Program-made: the position numbers and the translations under genes
Shown: piece after piece, positions 1 to 10,300 of the stretch
Position numbering within the stretch: the stretch's first letter is position 1
How the letters are laid out: each line of letters starts with the position of its first letter
Source: Gonapodya sp. JEL0774
Taxonomy: Eukaryota > Monoblepharomycota > Monoblepharidomycetes > Monoblepharidales > Gonapodyaceae
NCBI GenBank assembly: GCA_027604505.1
Contig: JADIIX010000021.1
Coordinates: 141,893 to 205,892 of the forward strand
DNA length: 64,000 bases
Direction: 5' to 3'
Notes under the pieces: model-generated
Told to the model about the DNA's origin: nothing
What the model saw: only the letters and a program-made list of their open reading frames with translations
Databases searched by the model: none

Positions 1-1013
1 GTCACGACACACGGGGAAGTACGGGGATGCAGGGGGATGCAGGGGGATGTAATACCTGTGCAAGGTGGCAGTCCAGATGGTTTGTATGGTTTGTCCTCGT
101 GTAATGTTGAATAAGAGTTGGGCGCAGTCGCAACTTTTCAATGTCGACGCTTGGTGTTCGTGACGGTGCAACAGTGGCCCCATCCACGTTTTTTGTGTCA
201 TCAAATCATTCATTTGTGACGAGTTACCGTCTTGTGTTATTCGGTGCTTCGTGCGCAACAAAGTTAAGAAAATTCGTTCGGGGTAATTTCCGGGTATAAT
301 TTCTCACGTACAATTCCAGAAAAGGCAAGAAATTCGAATATAAATGCGAGACTTTTTTACAGAGTGTGTGCAAAAAATGATACGAGGGGGCTCACCACGC
401 ACCACGCCCGTGTTCATGCCCCGTCCCCATCCCCCCTCGCGAGAAACCAAAGGTCGCTGTGCCATGCAATGCTTTTGGGTGGTGCAAATCTCGACCCGAC
501 CTCTGAGACTCTCCACTGCACCTCGCTTCCACGCTGGATCCGTCGTGCACCACTATCCACCACCTTCCTCTCTCCCGCAATACCCCCTATCTATCATACA
601 ACCGGCCAGCCCACACGCGCGGCCATCATCCGCACCAGCCCGCAGCGCACCTGCTGCACCCACGATTCCCACACCGGTCACCAACCGTCCAACTGTTCGT
701 TGACACGGTTCGGTTACTACCGTTGGACGAGGTGTACTTGGTGCAGTGCGGGTGTGTAGCGGGGTGGCCGCGCCCGAGTTGGCGGTGGGGTGCGGATTGT
801 GCTAGCGGTTGGTTGGAGGACCTCGGCAGCAACAGTACCAGAATACCATTCAGAGCCAGCACCGCGATTGGGACCACGAGAGTCTCCATCCCGAGTCCCA
901 GCAGCTCACGAATCCCATCCGATTCCATCTGGCCAGATGAGTAGCGTCACCATGTTCCATATCGCCTCATCATCCTTGAGCAAACCCCAACACATCCCCC
1001 GTCGACCCATCCC
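1..1013. other. Intergenic, no supportable gene
   Basis: GC-rich, low-complexity sequence. It begins with a short tandem array built on gggatgcag-like units (about 22-50). Several open frames on both strands cross 340-940, but none shows a recognisable domain or a convincing exon pattern. It may hold the 3' untranslated region of the minus-strand gene that ends at 1014. Confidence 0.5.
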
Positions 1014-2957
1014 TCATTCCCTCCTCGCCACTCTCCCCGCACGTGCCGGGCCACCTCCACGTCCACCTCCAGCTCCCGCACCCCCACCACGGGGGGCACC
1101 TGCTCCGGACATGCCGCCGACCCCGCGAGGAGAGGGCCGAACCGGACGAGACGACGATCTGAGCGGAGACGATGTCACAGAGATGGGATCGGGAGCAGCC
1201 GGTTGAATTTTGAGACGGGCTCTGCCGGCGGGGGAGAGGGTAGTGGAGGTGGATGTGGATGCGGGTTTCGCGCGCGTGGTGGGCCGGCGGTCGGATTTCG
1301 AGGCGGATCGGGTGAGTCGCGAGAGTGGGGTGGGACGGGGGGGTAGTGGGTGTGTGGGTGGAGAGGTGGATGTGGACTTGGATGAGCTGGGCGAGGGTGT
1401 GGTGGGTGTGAGGAGGTTGCCTTTGGAGGGGGTGGGGGTGACGGTGGTGGCAGGGGCAGTGATGGCCGGTGCTGGAGGTGGTTTGGAAACGGGATTGGGT
1501 TGTGCGGTGCTTGGTGTAGGAACGGACGTGGACGTGCGCGCACGGGATGCCGCAACGCCGACCGAGCCCGACGGAGGTGCGACGAGCACACCAGCCGCCA
1601 CGGACACGGGTTTTGCCGACACGTGAGCATACGACTGCTGCTGCGTGGTGGACGCCGGCGCCGCGGTCTTCGCTGTGGTGGTCAAGACCGCAGGGGTCGC
1701 TGTCATTATCTTGGCGGACACGGTGGTGGTGGTGGTGGACAAGGTGGTGGTGGTGGTGGACGCGGCAAACTCGGGAAACTCGTGGTAGAGGAAGGAAGGC
1801 AAGGGCTGGTACGACGCCAAAGGTGGAGTCGATGCGGATTTGATGGCGGCGTGGATGGCGGCGACGAGTGTGGCCTTTGAGGGGGATTGGGGACGGGGTT
1901 TGTGGATTGCGAGGGTGGAGGAGGGGGAGGAGGGGGACAATGGAGGGCTGCGACGGGTGAGGGCATGGCGCTGCAAAGAGGATGCGAGAGTGGTTTTTGT
2001 TGGGGTGGTGCGGATGGGACCACCGCCGACGGGGTAGGTGTCTGTTCGCGGGACTGTTGCAGTTTGGGAGGTGGAGAGAGTGTGTGTGGGAGGGTGAATG
2101 GGAGGGTGAGCACGAACAGCCGTTTGGGGTCGCAATGATGCGTGAGCGGAGGCGGAAATTGGAGGTCGTTGAGTTGACGGTGTGCCAGGTTCCGGTACCG
2201 GCTGACCAGGTGTCCGTGCTGCCCCTGCCACTGTTACTGCCCCCGCCACCGACGCCGTCGCCACCACGACTCTGGCGCGAGCGTCTGCAGCAGCTCTCTT
2301 GACTACTTTGGACCTCTCCAACTCGGCCAATTTCCTTTTCAGCAGATCCTTTTTTTGTGCCACAAGAAGGAGTTGCTCCGACCTGGAGGGTTCGGCCGGC
2401 GGCTGAAGATGCGCAGGAACGTAGACTGGAAAACCTTCGTCATCTTCGTCGTCTTCGTCGTCGTCGAAATGGATTATCAGCGGGGGGTCGGCAAGAGGCA
2501 GATTGAGGTGGGCGCGGAGTCTGGAACGCCAGCTAGGCGGGTGCGAAGAGTGCGCGCTGGAATTGGCGCTGCTGTACGGGTGAAACAGACGTGTTGGCGA
2601 GTGCCGTGTTGGGTTCACGGGACCACACAGCGCTGGGAGTGGGGTTGACGGAGGGCTGGACGGAGAAGAGACCGCGACGGCCGCCACCTCCACCACCGGG
2701 CCCGATCGCCCCCCCGCCGTCGAGACTGCGGCAACAGCGGTCTCTGTGGATTCGATTTGTGCGAATTCTGGGCTGGAAAGGACGGAAATAACGGGCATCG
2801 GTGGGGTCGTTGGCCGGTCAGACGGCAGCTGTACCGGCACCGGCACGGGCACAGGATCGAGTCTCTCCCGCAAAAGTGGAAATTCCGATGATGAGAATAA
2901 TGCCGGTGCGAAGGTCGAGCTCGACCCGGACGCCGTCTTGGCTCTTCGCCTGTTCAT
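1014..2957 (-). CDS. Low-complexity Pro/Ser/Thr-rich protein, hypothetical
   Basis: An uninterrupted 647-residue frame of unknown function. It is rich in Pro, Ser, Thr and Ala and has an acidic patch (DDDEDDEDDEGF, about residues 165-176). A short Lys/Leu heptad-like stretch follows (SEQLLLVAQKKDLLKRKLAEL, about 193-213) that could form a coiled coil. Two Thr runs are encoded by an ACC/GTG triplet repeat near 1725-1765, and the C-terminus is Gly/Arg-rich. The coiled-coil/acidic region faintly recalls Red1/ZFC3H1-type nuclear RNA-surveillance scaffolds, but that resemblance is weak. Long open frames on the opposite strand are shadows of the biased composition. The start is the first Met after an in-frame stop. 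A real protein is likely; the function is not assigned. Confidence 0.55.
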   Translation of the reverse strand: MNRRRAKTASGSSSTFAPALFSSSEFPLLRERLDPVPVPVPVQLPSDRPTTPPMPVISVLSSPEFAQIESTETAVAAVSTAGGRSGPVVEVAAVAVSSPSSPPSTPLPALCGPVNPTRHSPTRLFHPYSSANSSAHSSHPPSWRSRLRAHLNLPLADPPLIIHFDDDEDDEDDEGFPVYVPAHLQPPAEPSRSEQLLLVAQKKDLLKRKLAELERSKVVKRAAADARARVVVATASVAGAVTVAGAARTPGQPVPEPGTPSTQRPPISASAHASLRPQTAVRAHPPIHPPTHTLSTSQTATVPRTDTYPVGGGPIRTTPTKTTLASSLQRHALTRRSPPLSPSSPSSTLAIHKPRPQSPSKATLVAAIHAAIKSASTPPLASYQPLPSFLYHEFPEFAASTTTTTLSTTTTTVSAKIMTATPAVLTTTAKTAAPASTTQQQSYAHVSAKPVSVAAGVLVAPPSGSVGVAASRARTSTSVPTPSTAQPNPVSKPPPAPAITAPATTVTPTPSKGNLLTPTTPSPSSSKSTSTSPPTHPLPPRPTPLSRLTRSASKSDRRPTTRAKPASTSTSTTLSPAGRARLKIQPAAPDPISVTSSPLRSSSRPVRPSPRGVGGMSGAGAPRGGGAGAGGGRGGGPARAGRVARRE

Positions 2958-3189
2958 GAGTTTCTGGTTGAATCTCTGAGATGGCGACCAAGGACTTTTG
3001 TATGCCCATCACCCAACTTCGCAATTATCCCAATTAAGCGGCAAACAGGCAGAATGACAGAGCGAATGCCATTTGCCAGGATATTTCTTCAAAGTACAAT
3101 TCTGTATGGCTGAGCTGTTCCCGCCGTCATTGGTTCGGCAGAAGATTAACAAGGATACATGAAACCCGAAAGATAAACGCTCGGAGAAA

Positions 3190-3812
3190 GACGCTCAAAT
3201 ATGTCTTCATTGTACTCTTCTATTCTATATGCTGTTCCCCTCTATTAATCATACACCAACAAACTGTATAATGTAAGGCGAGCCTTTAGCCGTCACACCC
3301 GTCCATGAAAGAACGAGCGCGACGTTTCCAGGGTGCGCGCGTGGACGCCGCTCGCCAATGGCACCCCGTCCTGCGTATCCTCGGTCCCGCGTCTCCTCAA
3401 TCCTGCGGTTCCTCAGTCCCGACCAGCGCCCCCCATCCTGATGGCGACGTGCTCCGACGCACGCGGTGGGATGGTCTCCTGTCAGGACAGGGCAGACCCC
3501 AGGGTAGGGAACACAGGGTCCTCCCGCCGTAGCCTGGAATTGACCACCCACAGTTCCCTCCGACGGGAATGGCCATGTTACACTCACGTAAGCTATCAAT
3601 ACATGTGGACTTGATTGGAGTCGCATACGAGGGTCCGGCGGCGGTCTCGCGGTCTGGGCGCGGTTTGGCGCAGTTCGAGGTGGGTGAACCTAGGAACGCC
3701 AGAACGGCAAGCTGCAGGACGACCGAAGCCAAACGCGCGCTCTCTTACCGTTGGCGTCTGAGCTTCATAGTCGCGCTTTGTTGAAGTTCCGGTTTGTCAA
3801 ATTATTGATCAG
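3190..3812 (+). repeat. Left arm of the foldback element
   Basis: About 620 bp whose reverse complement matches 4450-5082. Landmarks include the outer ctctatta block near 3239, cgtcacacccgtccatgaaa near 3290-3309 and gttccggtttgtcaaattat at the inner edge. Confidence 0.75.
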
Positions 3813-4239
3813 ATGGGCAGAACGGGCAAGCGATGGGGCGAAGTTCAACATTATAATAGAAGAATAGTTGCGTACCATAAATTGGGTACACATAACGTGA
3901 ACACAATAAAACACTGTTTTGTATCAGCATTCCTTGTTATGGCTACGTTTCTACATTATGAAAAATTCAAATTGCTGTTCGTTGATTACACGCCACGGAT
4001 TGTGGCCGTTTGGAGCTCGAGTTTGTGCTCCCGACAACTGGACCGCACGACATTGTACAAAGAACTGCACCTACCTTCTATGACATTGTTATTGCTTGGG
4101 AAGGCGCAAAGCACGCCGATTATCGGACGTGTTGGCGTGTTTGGCACTCACTGTTCTCGAGCGGGAACCCGGAGGGAGGTCGGCGTGGTGGTATCAGGCT
4201 TTGCTGTTGGAGTAACATCTGATGATATACGACACAGTG

Positions 4240-4425
4240 CTCACAAGTCACAATTCAGAGTTCAGTGTGTTGGGTCAGGGTTCAGTGCACGGAGGTCAGA
4301 CTTCAGTGTGTCGGGTTCTGCAGAGTTCAGTGAGTGTAATAGGTCAGACTTCAGTACATAGGTCAGAGTCAATTTATTTAGGTCAGATTTCAGTGAGTTG
4401 GGGTCAGACTTCAGTATCTTGCTTC
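4240..4425 (+). repeat. Degenerate short tandem repeat inside the foldback spacer
   Basis: About seven or eight imperfect copies of ggtcagacttcagtg with variable tgt/agt tails (spacing about 18-28 bp) run up to the inner edge of the right arm. Subterminal arrays of this kind are common in foldback transposons. No coding role is apparent. Confidence 0.65.
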
Positions 4426-4449
4426 TTGTATTGTCCTTCCCTTGCTTGC

Positions 4450-5082
4450 CTGTTGATCAATAATTTGACAAACCGGAACTTCCACAAAGCGCTACCACGA
4501 AGCTCAAACGCCAGCGGTAAGAGAGCGCGTTTCTCTTCTGTTCTCCTCTCTGTCGTCCTGCAGCTTGCCGTTCTGGCGTTCATAGGTTTACCCACCTCCA
4601 ACTGCGCCAAACACCCAGACCGCCAGACCGCCGGCAGACCCTCGTATGCGAGTCCAATCAAGTCCACATGTATTGATAGCTCACGTGAGTGTAACATGGC
4701 CATTCCCGTCGGAGGGAACGGTGGGTGGCCAATTCCAGGCCACGGCGGGAGGACCCGTGTTCCCTACCCTGGGGTCTGCCCTGTCCGGACGGGAGACCAT
4801 CCCACCGCGTGCGTCGGAGCACGTCGCCATCAGGATGGGGGGCGCTGGTCGGGACTGAGGAACCGCAGGATTGAGGAGACGCGGGACCGAGGATCCGCAG
4901 GACGGGGTGCCATCAATTGGCGAGCGGCGTCCACGTCGCGCACCCTGGAAACGTCGCGCTCGTTCTTTCATGGACGGGTGTGACGGCTAAAGGCTCGCCT
5001 TACGTTGTACAGTTTGTTTGCGTATCAATAGAGGGAGAACAGTGTATAGACTAGAGGAGTAAAATAAAGGAGATGTTCGAGG
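4450..5082 (-). repeat. Right arm of the foldback element
   Basis: Inverted partner of 3190-3812. Small indels relative to the left arm shift the open frames, so the arms have diverged independently for some time. Confidence 0.75.
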
Positions 5083-5446
5083 GCATCCCTTTTTGCATGT
5101 ACGTAATCATTCTAATTTTGTCCTCTCCGTTCGTGAGATATGTTTAGTGCGTTCACCATGACCCGATGGTGAACAATCATTCCACCAAACCTTCGCGACA
5201 GCTCCCGAATCGAATGGAACCCACAACAAGAGTGTAAAGTATTACGCTTGCGGGCACAAGGAGTGTAAAGTATCACGCATGCGGTCAGAAACGTTGCTCA
5301 CACTAGACAACGGGAGCAGGCCTTATTGAGACGAGGGTACACTAACTTCAGAATTCGTTCATCACGGGTAATACTAGTACACACTTCTTTACGTCTGATG
5401 TTACTTGCAGCTCCGTACAACCATCGAGAAGAGACAAATAAATAAT
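5083..5446. other. Intergenic, short direct repeat only
   Basis: Lies between the foldback element and the 3' end of the minus-strand membrane gene. The only structure seen is a pair of 24-bp near-identical direct repeats (gagtgtaaagtattacgc.. type) at 5230-5253 and 5261-5284, spaced 31 bp. No gene is supported. Confidence 0.5.
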
Positions 5447-6316
5447 TCACACTTTCGCAGGCGCAGGCGCCGAGACATGGCTGTCAGGGGAGACAGAACT
5501 TGTGTTTGTTTTCATCATCATCGTTCCGGAACGTGCCGTTGCAGAAGCAGAGGTCGCCGGCCCACTTTGGTTGGAGCCTTTTCCGGAAGCCGAGTTGCCA
5601 CGTTCAAGCATGATGACGACCATTGCCGTGCCAACATAGATGGTAATGTTGTCACCCCAAGCTCTGCTGAGTCCCGACGCTGCATTCAGGACCGGAATCA
5701 ACAACAGGAACCACGAGAGGCACCTCACGAGCACCAAGACGCCAACTTTGGATGCACGACTGTTGACATAGGCTGAAATGAACTTGGAAACCTCGGAGTT
5801 GTGGGTGATGCGGATTCGCATCATGTGGCATGCGATCTGGACGATCAAGAAGGCTGCCAAGAGACCCTGAAGGCCCGTTGTTGCGGTGCCTGGAGTGCTT
5901 GTGAAGTTTTGAATCCAGTATGGTCCGATGGCGTTGTAGCACAGGAGAACTTCCCTCACAAAGGCCGTGAGGATGCTGAGGATGGTGGTGGCCCAGTTGA
6001 CGTACTCGACGATCCCTCTCTTTCCGACGACCAATTTGTCGCCAAACGTTGCCAAGAGCAGTGCTTCGGATGATTGAGTCAACCAACTGAAAGTTCGAGC
6101 GATGGCATAGGTAGCTTGTGCACCGGTGGAGGCAGGGTCCATGTATGTGTAACCGAACATGAGGACAAATGTGAGCAAGTAGCCTGGTGCGATCACTCTT
6201 CCGGACCAAGAGAGGAGAGTGTTTGTCTTGTTGGAAATCATGAGCTGGTTGTGCACGAAGGCGATGGATGCGGTGACCAATGTCGCACATCGAGTCATTT
6301 GAGTGACGGTCGTCAT
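5447..6316 (-). CDS. Multipass membrane protein, function unknown
   Basis: A continuous frame of 289 residues with about six or seven hydrophobic segments (for example around VIAPGYLLTFVLMFGYTY, ATTILSILTAFV, GLLAAFLIVQIACHMM, VLVLVRCLSWFLLLIPVL and ITIYVGTAMVVIMLE). A polar Ser/Thr/Gly/Ala-rich tail of about 60 residues follows. The architecture suggests an integral membrane protein with a cytosolic tail. No family signature could be named. The frame stays open upstream of the chosen Met (through about 6450) without another Met, so a first exon or longer N-terminus beyond 6316 is possible; the start is therefore provisional. Confidence 0.6.
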   Translation of the reverse strand: MTTVTQMTRCATLVTASIAFVHNQLMISNKTNTLLSWSGRVIAPGYLLTFVLMFGYTYMDPASTGAQATYAIARTFSWLTQSSEALLLATFGDKLVVGKRGIVEYVNWATTILSILTAFVREVLLCYNAIGPYWIQNFTSTPGTATTGLQGLLAAFLIVQIACHMMRIRITHNSEVSKFISAYVNSRASKVGVLVLVRCLSWFLLLIPVLNAASGLSRAWGDNITIYVGTAMVVIMLERGNSASGKGSNQSGPATSASATARSGTMMMKTNTSSVSPDSHVSAPAPAKV

Positions 6317-7384
6317 GGTGACAAGCTCGGTTGGACTATTCGCGTAGAAGATGGGACAAGACCTGAGAGTAACCTGGAAGGGGAATAGGTTGAAGTTTGC
6401 GGGGAACTTGACGGCATGCAGCGCTTCGGTTGTGATGGACGCTTCAAACCTACCAGCGGAGGGCGGATTTTTCGCAAGAACGGGTAGAAATTGCAGGGGG
6501 GTTTCGCACAGAAGATGAGATGAGTGCCATGAGTGCCTGAATCGCTGCCTTCGCCTTGAGTGTGGAATTCAGGGTTTCAGGTAACAGAGCGAATGGACTG
6601 GATCTGGTGCTCTGGTCCGAATATAAAACAGTGTTTCTTAGCGAACACCTACCGAATACTGCTGTATGCACCAGGTGTTCATCTGCAAGGGCGGAGACAT
6701 ACCGTAATAGTGAAAGAGATGTTGACTCGACAAAAGTTGCCCGATGAGGACACTTTCATTCCGTCTTTCTCCGCCCCGTTTTGATTTCTGTAATTAACTC
6801 ATTTGATTGTGTGTGTCCAGTAACGACAAAAAATACCAGGAGAGCACAGGGAAATCGCCATGATATCCAAGGATAATTCCATTGGGGACGGAGTTGCCCT
6901 TTACGCGCTCATGTACTCTTATATCTCGCGAGCCTTCGTCGGACAGATGCGATAATAAAATGCATAATCCTTGAACGGATAATAGGAAACCAAGAACAGT
7001 TTTGGTGTGTCCGGGTTCTTGGGTCGGGCGAACCTGGGCCGGTGAGTCACCGAGTACCCAACGCCGGAGGCGGAGAAAGGTTTTAGACACCAGCGAGCGG
7101 CCGATTTCTGCTGAACGACAGAGCGAACAAAAAAAGCACAAAGAAAACTGGAACGAGAAATGACGTCAGAAGGCGGCGGAAGTGGAATTGCCCCCATGGA
7201 GCTTGGAAACCGACACTTCTGGCTCTGACTCAAGGTGGAACATCATTCTTCCTCCAACTCCAATATAAGAGGGACAAAGAACCCGCGTTCACTTCAATCT
7301 CAGATTTGTTTTCCTTTTTTTCTGTTTCACACGCTTTTGCGCTTTTTCCATTCCCGTTTCCCACACCAAATTAATTTCAAGTCA
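6317..7384. other. Divergent intergenic region between the membrane gene and the Hcp fusion gene
   Basis: No gene can be supported. A minus-strand frame at 6919-7233 (104 residues, basic) and one at 6794-7141 overlap in different frames and resemble nothing recognised. The region probably holds the divergent promoters and the 5' leader of the Hcp gene; that leader frame is itself open from 7235 upstream of the preferred start. Confidence 0.4.
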
Positions 7385-10300
7385 ATGCTCACATCTTCCC
7401 GCGCTCCCATCTCCCGCTCGATTCTGATCCGCGCATCGGCGACATCCTCCCTCCCGCTCAAACCTTCTCCCATTTTGCCCGCTTCTCCGGTTTCAATCGC
7501 ATCGAAATCGACCGGATCCCGCCGTTTCAATGGAACCCGGACTCCCCTTGCGCACCTGGCAGGTCGGATCCCCCACCGAAACGGGTTCGCAACGCAAGCT
7601 TCTCCTGCCGGCGCTCGCCATTCCAGTGCACAAGAGACATTGCTGGTGCTCTATGGCTCGCAGGTGTGTATGAGATAACGAGGTGGTGCGGTGAAATCAA
7701 TGGAAATGGACTGGGAGGTCGGACTTCGAAGTTCCCCCGCGTGTCTGAGTTAATACTTTGACTTTCCGGACGAAACCCATGCGATCCTCAAATTTGATCG
7801 CGTTTTGAACTCCGCGTCATGGAATTGATGTGCCCGAACCTTTTTGGCGTCACCTCCGTGCTTCGAAACCCCGTAACTTGCGTCATGTGGCGCCTGTACC
7901 TCTTTTTCTCTCCTTTTGGGGGAATTTTCCTCCATCTTTGTTTCCATTCTAACCTCATGACTTGCGTATCTTCCTCCACTCTCGCCTTGAATTTGTACCC
8001 CGCCTCTTTCCTTCTCCCCACTACGCCCGCCCAACCCCACTTCGCAATCCCCCTCCACCCTCAGACCGGCACCACCGCCTCCTACGCCCAGACCCTCGCC
8101 TCGTTCGCCCGCTCGCGTGGCATCGCCGTGCGTGTACAAGATATGAAGGCCTTTACGGACCAGTGGGGCACCCAAGGGGTCGTCAAGGGATTAGCCAAGG
8201 AGGGAAACGTCGGTGGGTTCGACTTTTTTGCTTTGTTGTTTTGTTGGTTGCTGGGAGTGAGCGTGGACAGGGATGGAACGCGGTGTGGTGTACATGATCG
8301 GGTCCTGAGATGTGCCGTGAGGTGGAGGAATTGTATTCTCCGCAGTGTTCCCGCCCTGGTCCGCTTGGAATAATTTCAATGAACTTTTCTGACCATGAAC
8401 GTTGCCTCTGTTTCTATCTTCCCCTCCTCCCATCCAGTGTTGATGACCTCGACGTTTTACAACGGTGTGTTCGCATGTTCTCTGTCTGTTGATCACTCTC
8501 ACCCACTGATCCACCTTTCCTCGCACGCACCTTCCCTCACACAATTAGGAGAGTTCCCGGATAATGGTACGGGCCTATATTTTCGCTTGGTCGTTCACAC
8601 GATACCAATGCGTACTTGAACACCACTCGCTCCAACCACCCGTAGCCCTATCGTTCTGGACCGCACTGTCCAAGGCCGATCCATCCACCGCACCGGCGTT
8701 GCTGGCCAACACCAAGTTTGCCATCTTTGGCTTGGGAAACAAGTCCAACAAAGTAATTGACGGACCCCACCGTTTTGCATAGCATGATCACCGCACGCAG
8801 GCTCATCGCAAAACTCGACCAAATTCATTTTCCGCCTTCCGATCGCTCGATCCTGACACGATCCGTGCCTGACCGTTACCCACCACGCCAAACCCATCCC
8901 ACAAGTCCAACTTCAACCTCGCCGCGCGCCGTCTCGAGCAGAGGATCAAAGAACTCGGTGGACGGGAATTTGTTCCGGCAGGTGTGTGTTGGTGTGATTT
9001 GCAGGATCTACTGCTCTGTCGCCTCGTCCCACATGCTGAGCTGACTAATCGACCCCTCACACGTCGCGCATTCCACATAACACCAGGGTACGGCGACGAA
9101 CTGGCCGCCTCTTCCCACGAATCATCCTTCCGCCCCTTTTTGAAATCCATCTGGTCCGCCCTGTCCGCCTCGTCCACCGCCACCTCCCTGCCGTCCTCCT
9201 ACACCGTCTCACCCGCTCCCCAGGGTGCAAAAGACGATACCGCTGCTGCTCGTGGCGAAGGCTTCAGGGAGGTGCGCGTGACGGGGAACAAGGTGTTGTC
9301 GGGGAAGGGAGTGCAAAGGGAGATCAGACTCGTTTCGGTCGCGGTGGAGGGAGGAGAAACTTACCCCTTGGCGGGTCATGTCTTGGTAAGTTGAAAGATT
9401 TCTTGAATTGTGTTTCCTTCGGCATTCAAGATCAAGGCAAGATCAAGGTGTGAATGAACCTCTCGCTGTTCCACCTAGGTTTCCGTTCCGAACCCTTCCA
9501 GCTTGGTCTCGCGCGCCATCAGAGCACTGGCCCTGGGTCCTACCATCACCCCGACGACTCTCCTCTCCATCACCCCGACCACCGCCTCGTCCTCTTCTCC
9601 CCTACCCGCTACCACCACCCTCTCCTCGCTCCTCACACACCACATCGACTTGCAGGGGTTGGCGACAAGGAGCTTCTTGGAGGCTCTCAGCGTCGTGGCC
9701 ACAGATAAGAGGGAGAAGGAAAGGTTGCAGGAGATCGCAGAGGGGATGGGAGGAGTAGGCGGAGATGGGTACGCGAGGTTGACCGAAGGCGAGGTGGGTG
9801 TTGCGATGGGAGGGCGGCTCTCGAGTGGGTGGCTGAACGGTGACTTTGTACCGTTTTCTCGGTAGATCTTCTCTTATGTCGATGCTATGGAGATGTTCCC
9901 TTCTGCCCGACTCTCGATCGACCAGTTGATGTCTATCGTGCCACGGATACAACCCAGGTGAGCGTCTCGTCAGGACTGAGAACCCTCACTCGAACGATGC
10001 CGGTTCTTGTTCACGCACGTGCTTGATGTGCTCGCTCTAAACCTCCTCACTCCTCCCACGCATAAAGGTACTACTCCATCTCTTCCTCCCCGCTCGCCCA
10101 ACCCTCGGCCATCGACATTATCATCTGCAAAGACGTGTGGCCCACACTCTCCAACCCCGAGAACAAGTTCCAAGGGTTGGCTAGCAGTTACCTGTCTGGG
10201 TTGAAGAATGGGGACAAGGTGCTGCTCAAGTGGCAGGAGAGTCCGGTCAAGGTTGATGCGGGGACAAAGGTCGTGGCGGTAGGACTAGGAACGGGCATCG

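Larger units (their letters stand above)
3190..5082. mobile_element. Foldback-type element with long terminal inverted repeats
   Basis: Two long inverted arms, about 3190-3812 and about 4450-5082, match base for base over long stretches in reverse complement, with scattered substitutions and small indels. The match covers the outer ends (the ccctctatt.. and aaggcgagcctttagccg blocks) and the inner ends (gttccggtttgtcaaattat at 3789-3808 and its complement near 4457-4476). The unrelated spacer is about 640 bp. No transposase, reverse transcriptase or helicase domain is visible, so this looks like a non-autonomous foldback element or large MITE. No clear target-site duplication could be read. 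A Cys-poor frame with a signal-peptide-like start (SVVLQLAVLAF) occurs in both arms, but it is shifted between them and is probably not a functional gene. Confidence 0.75.
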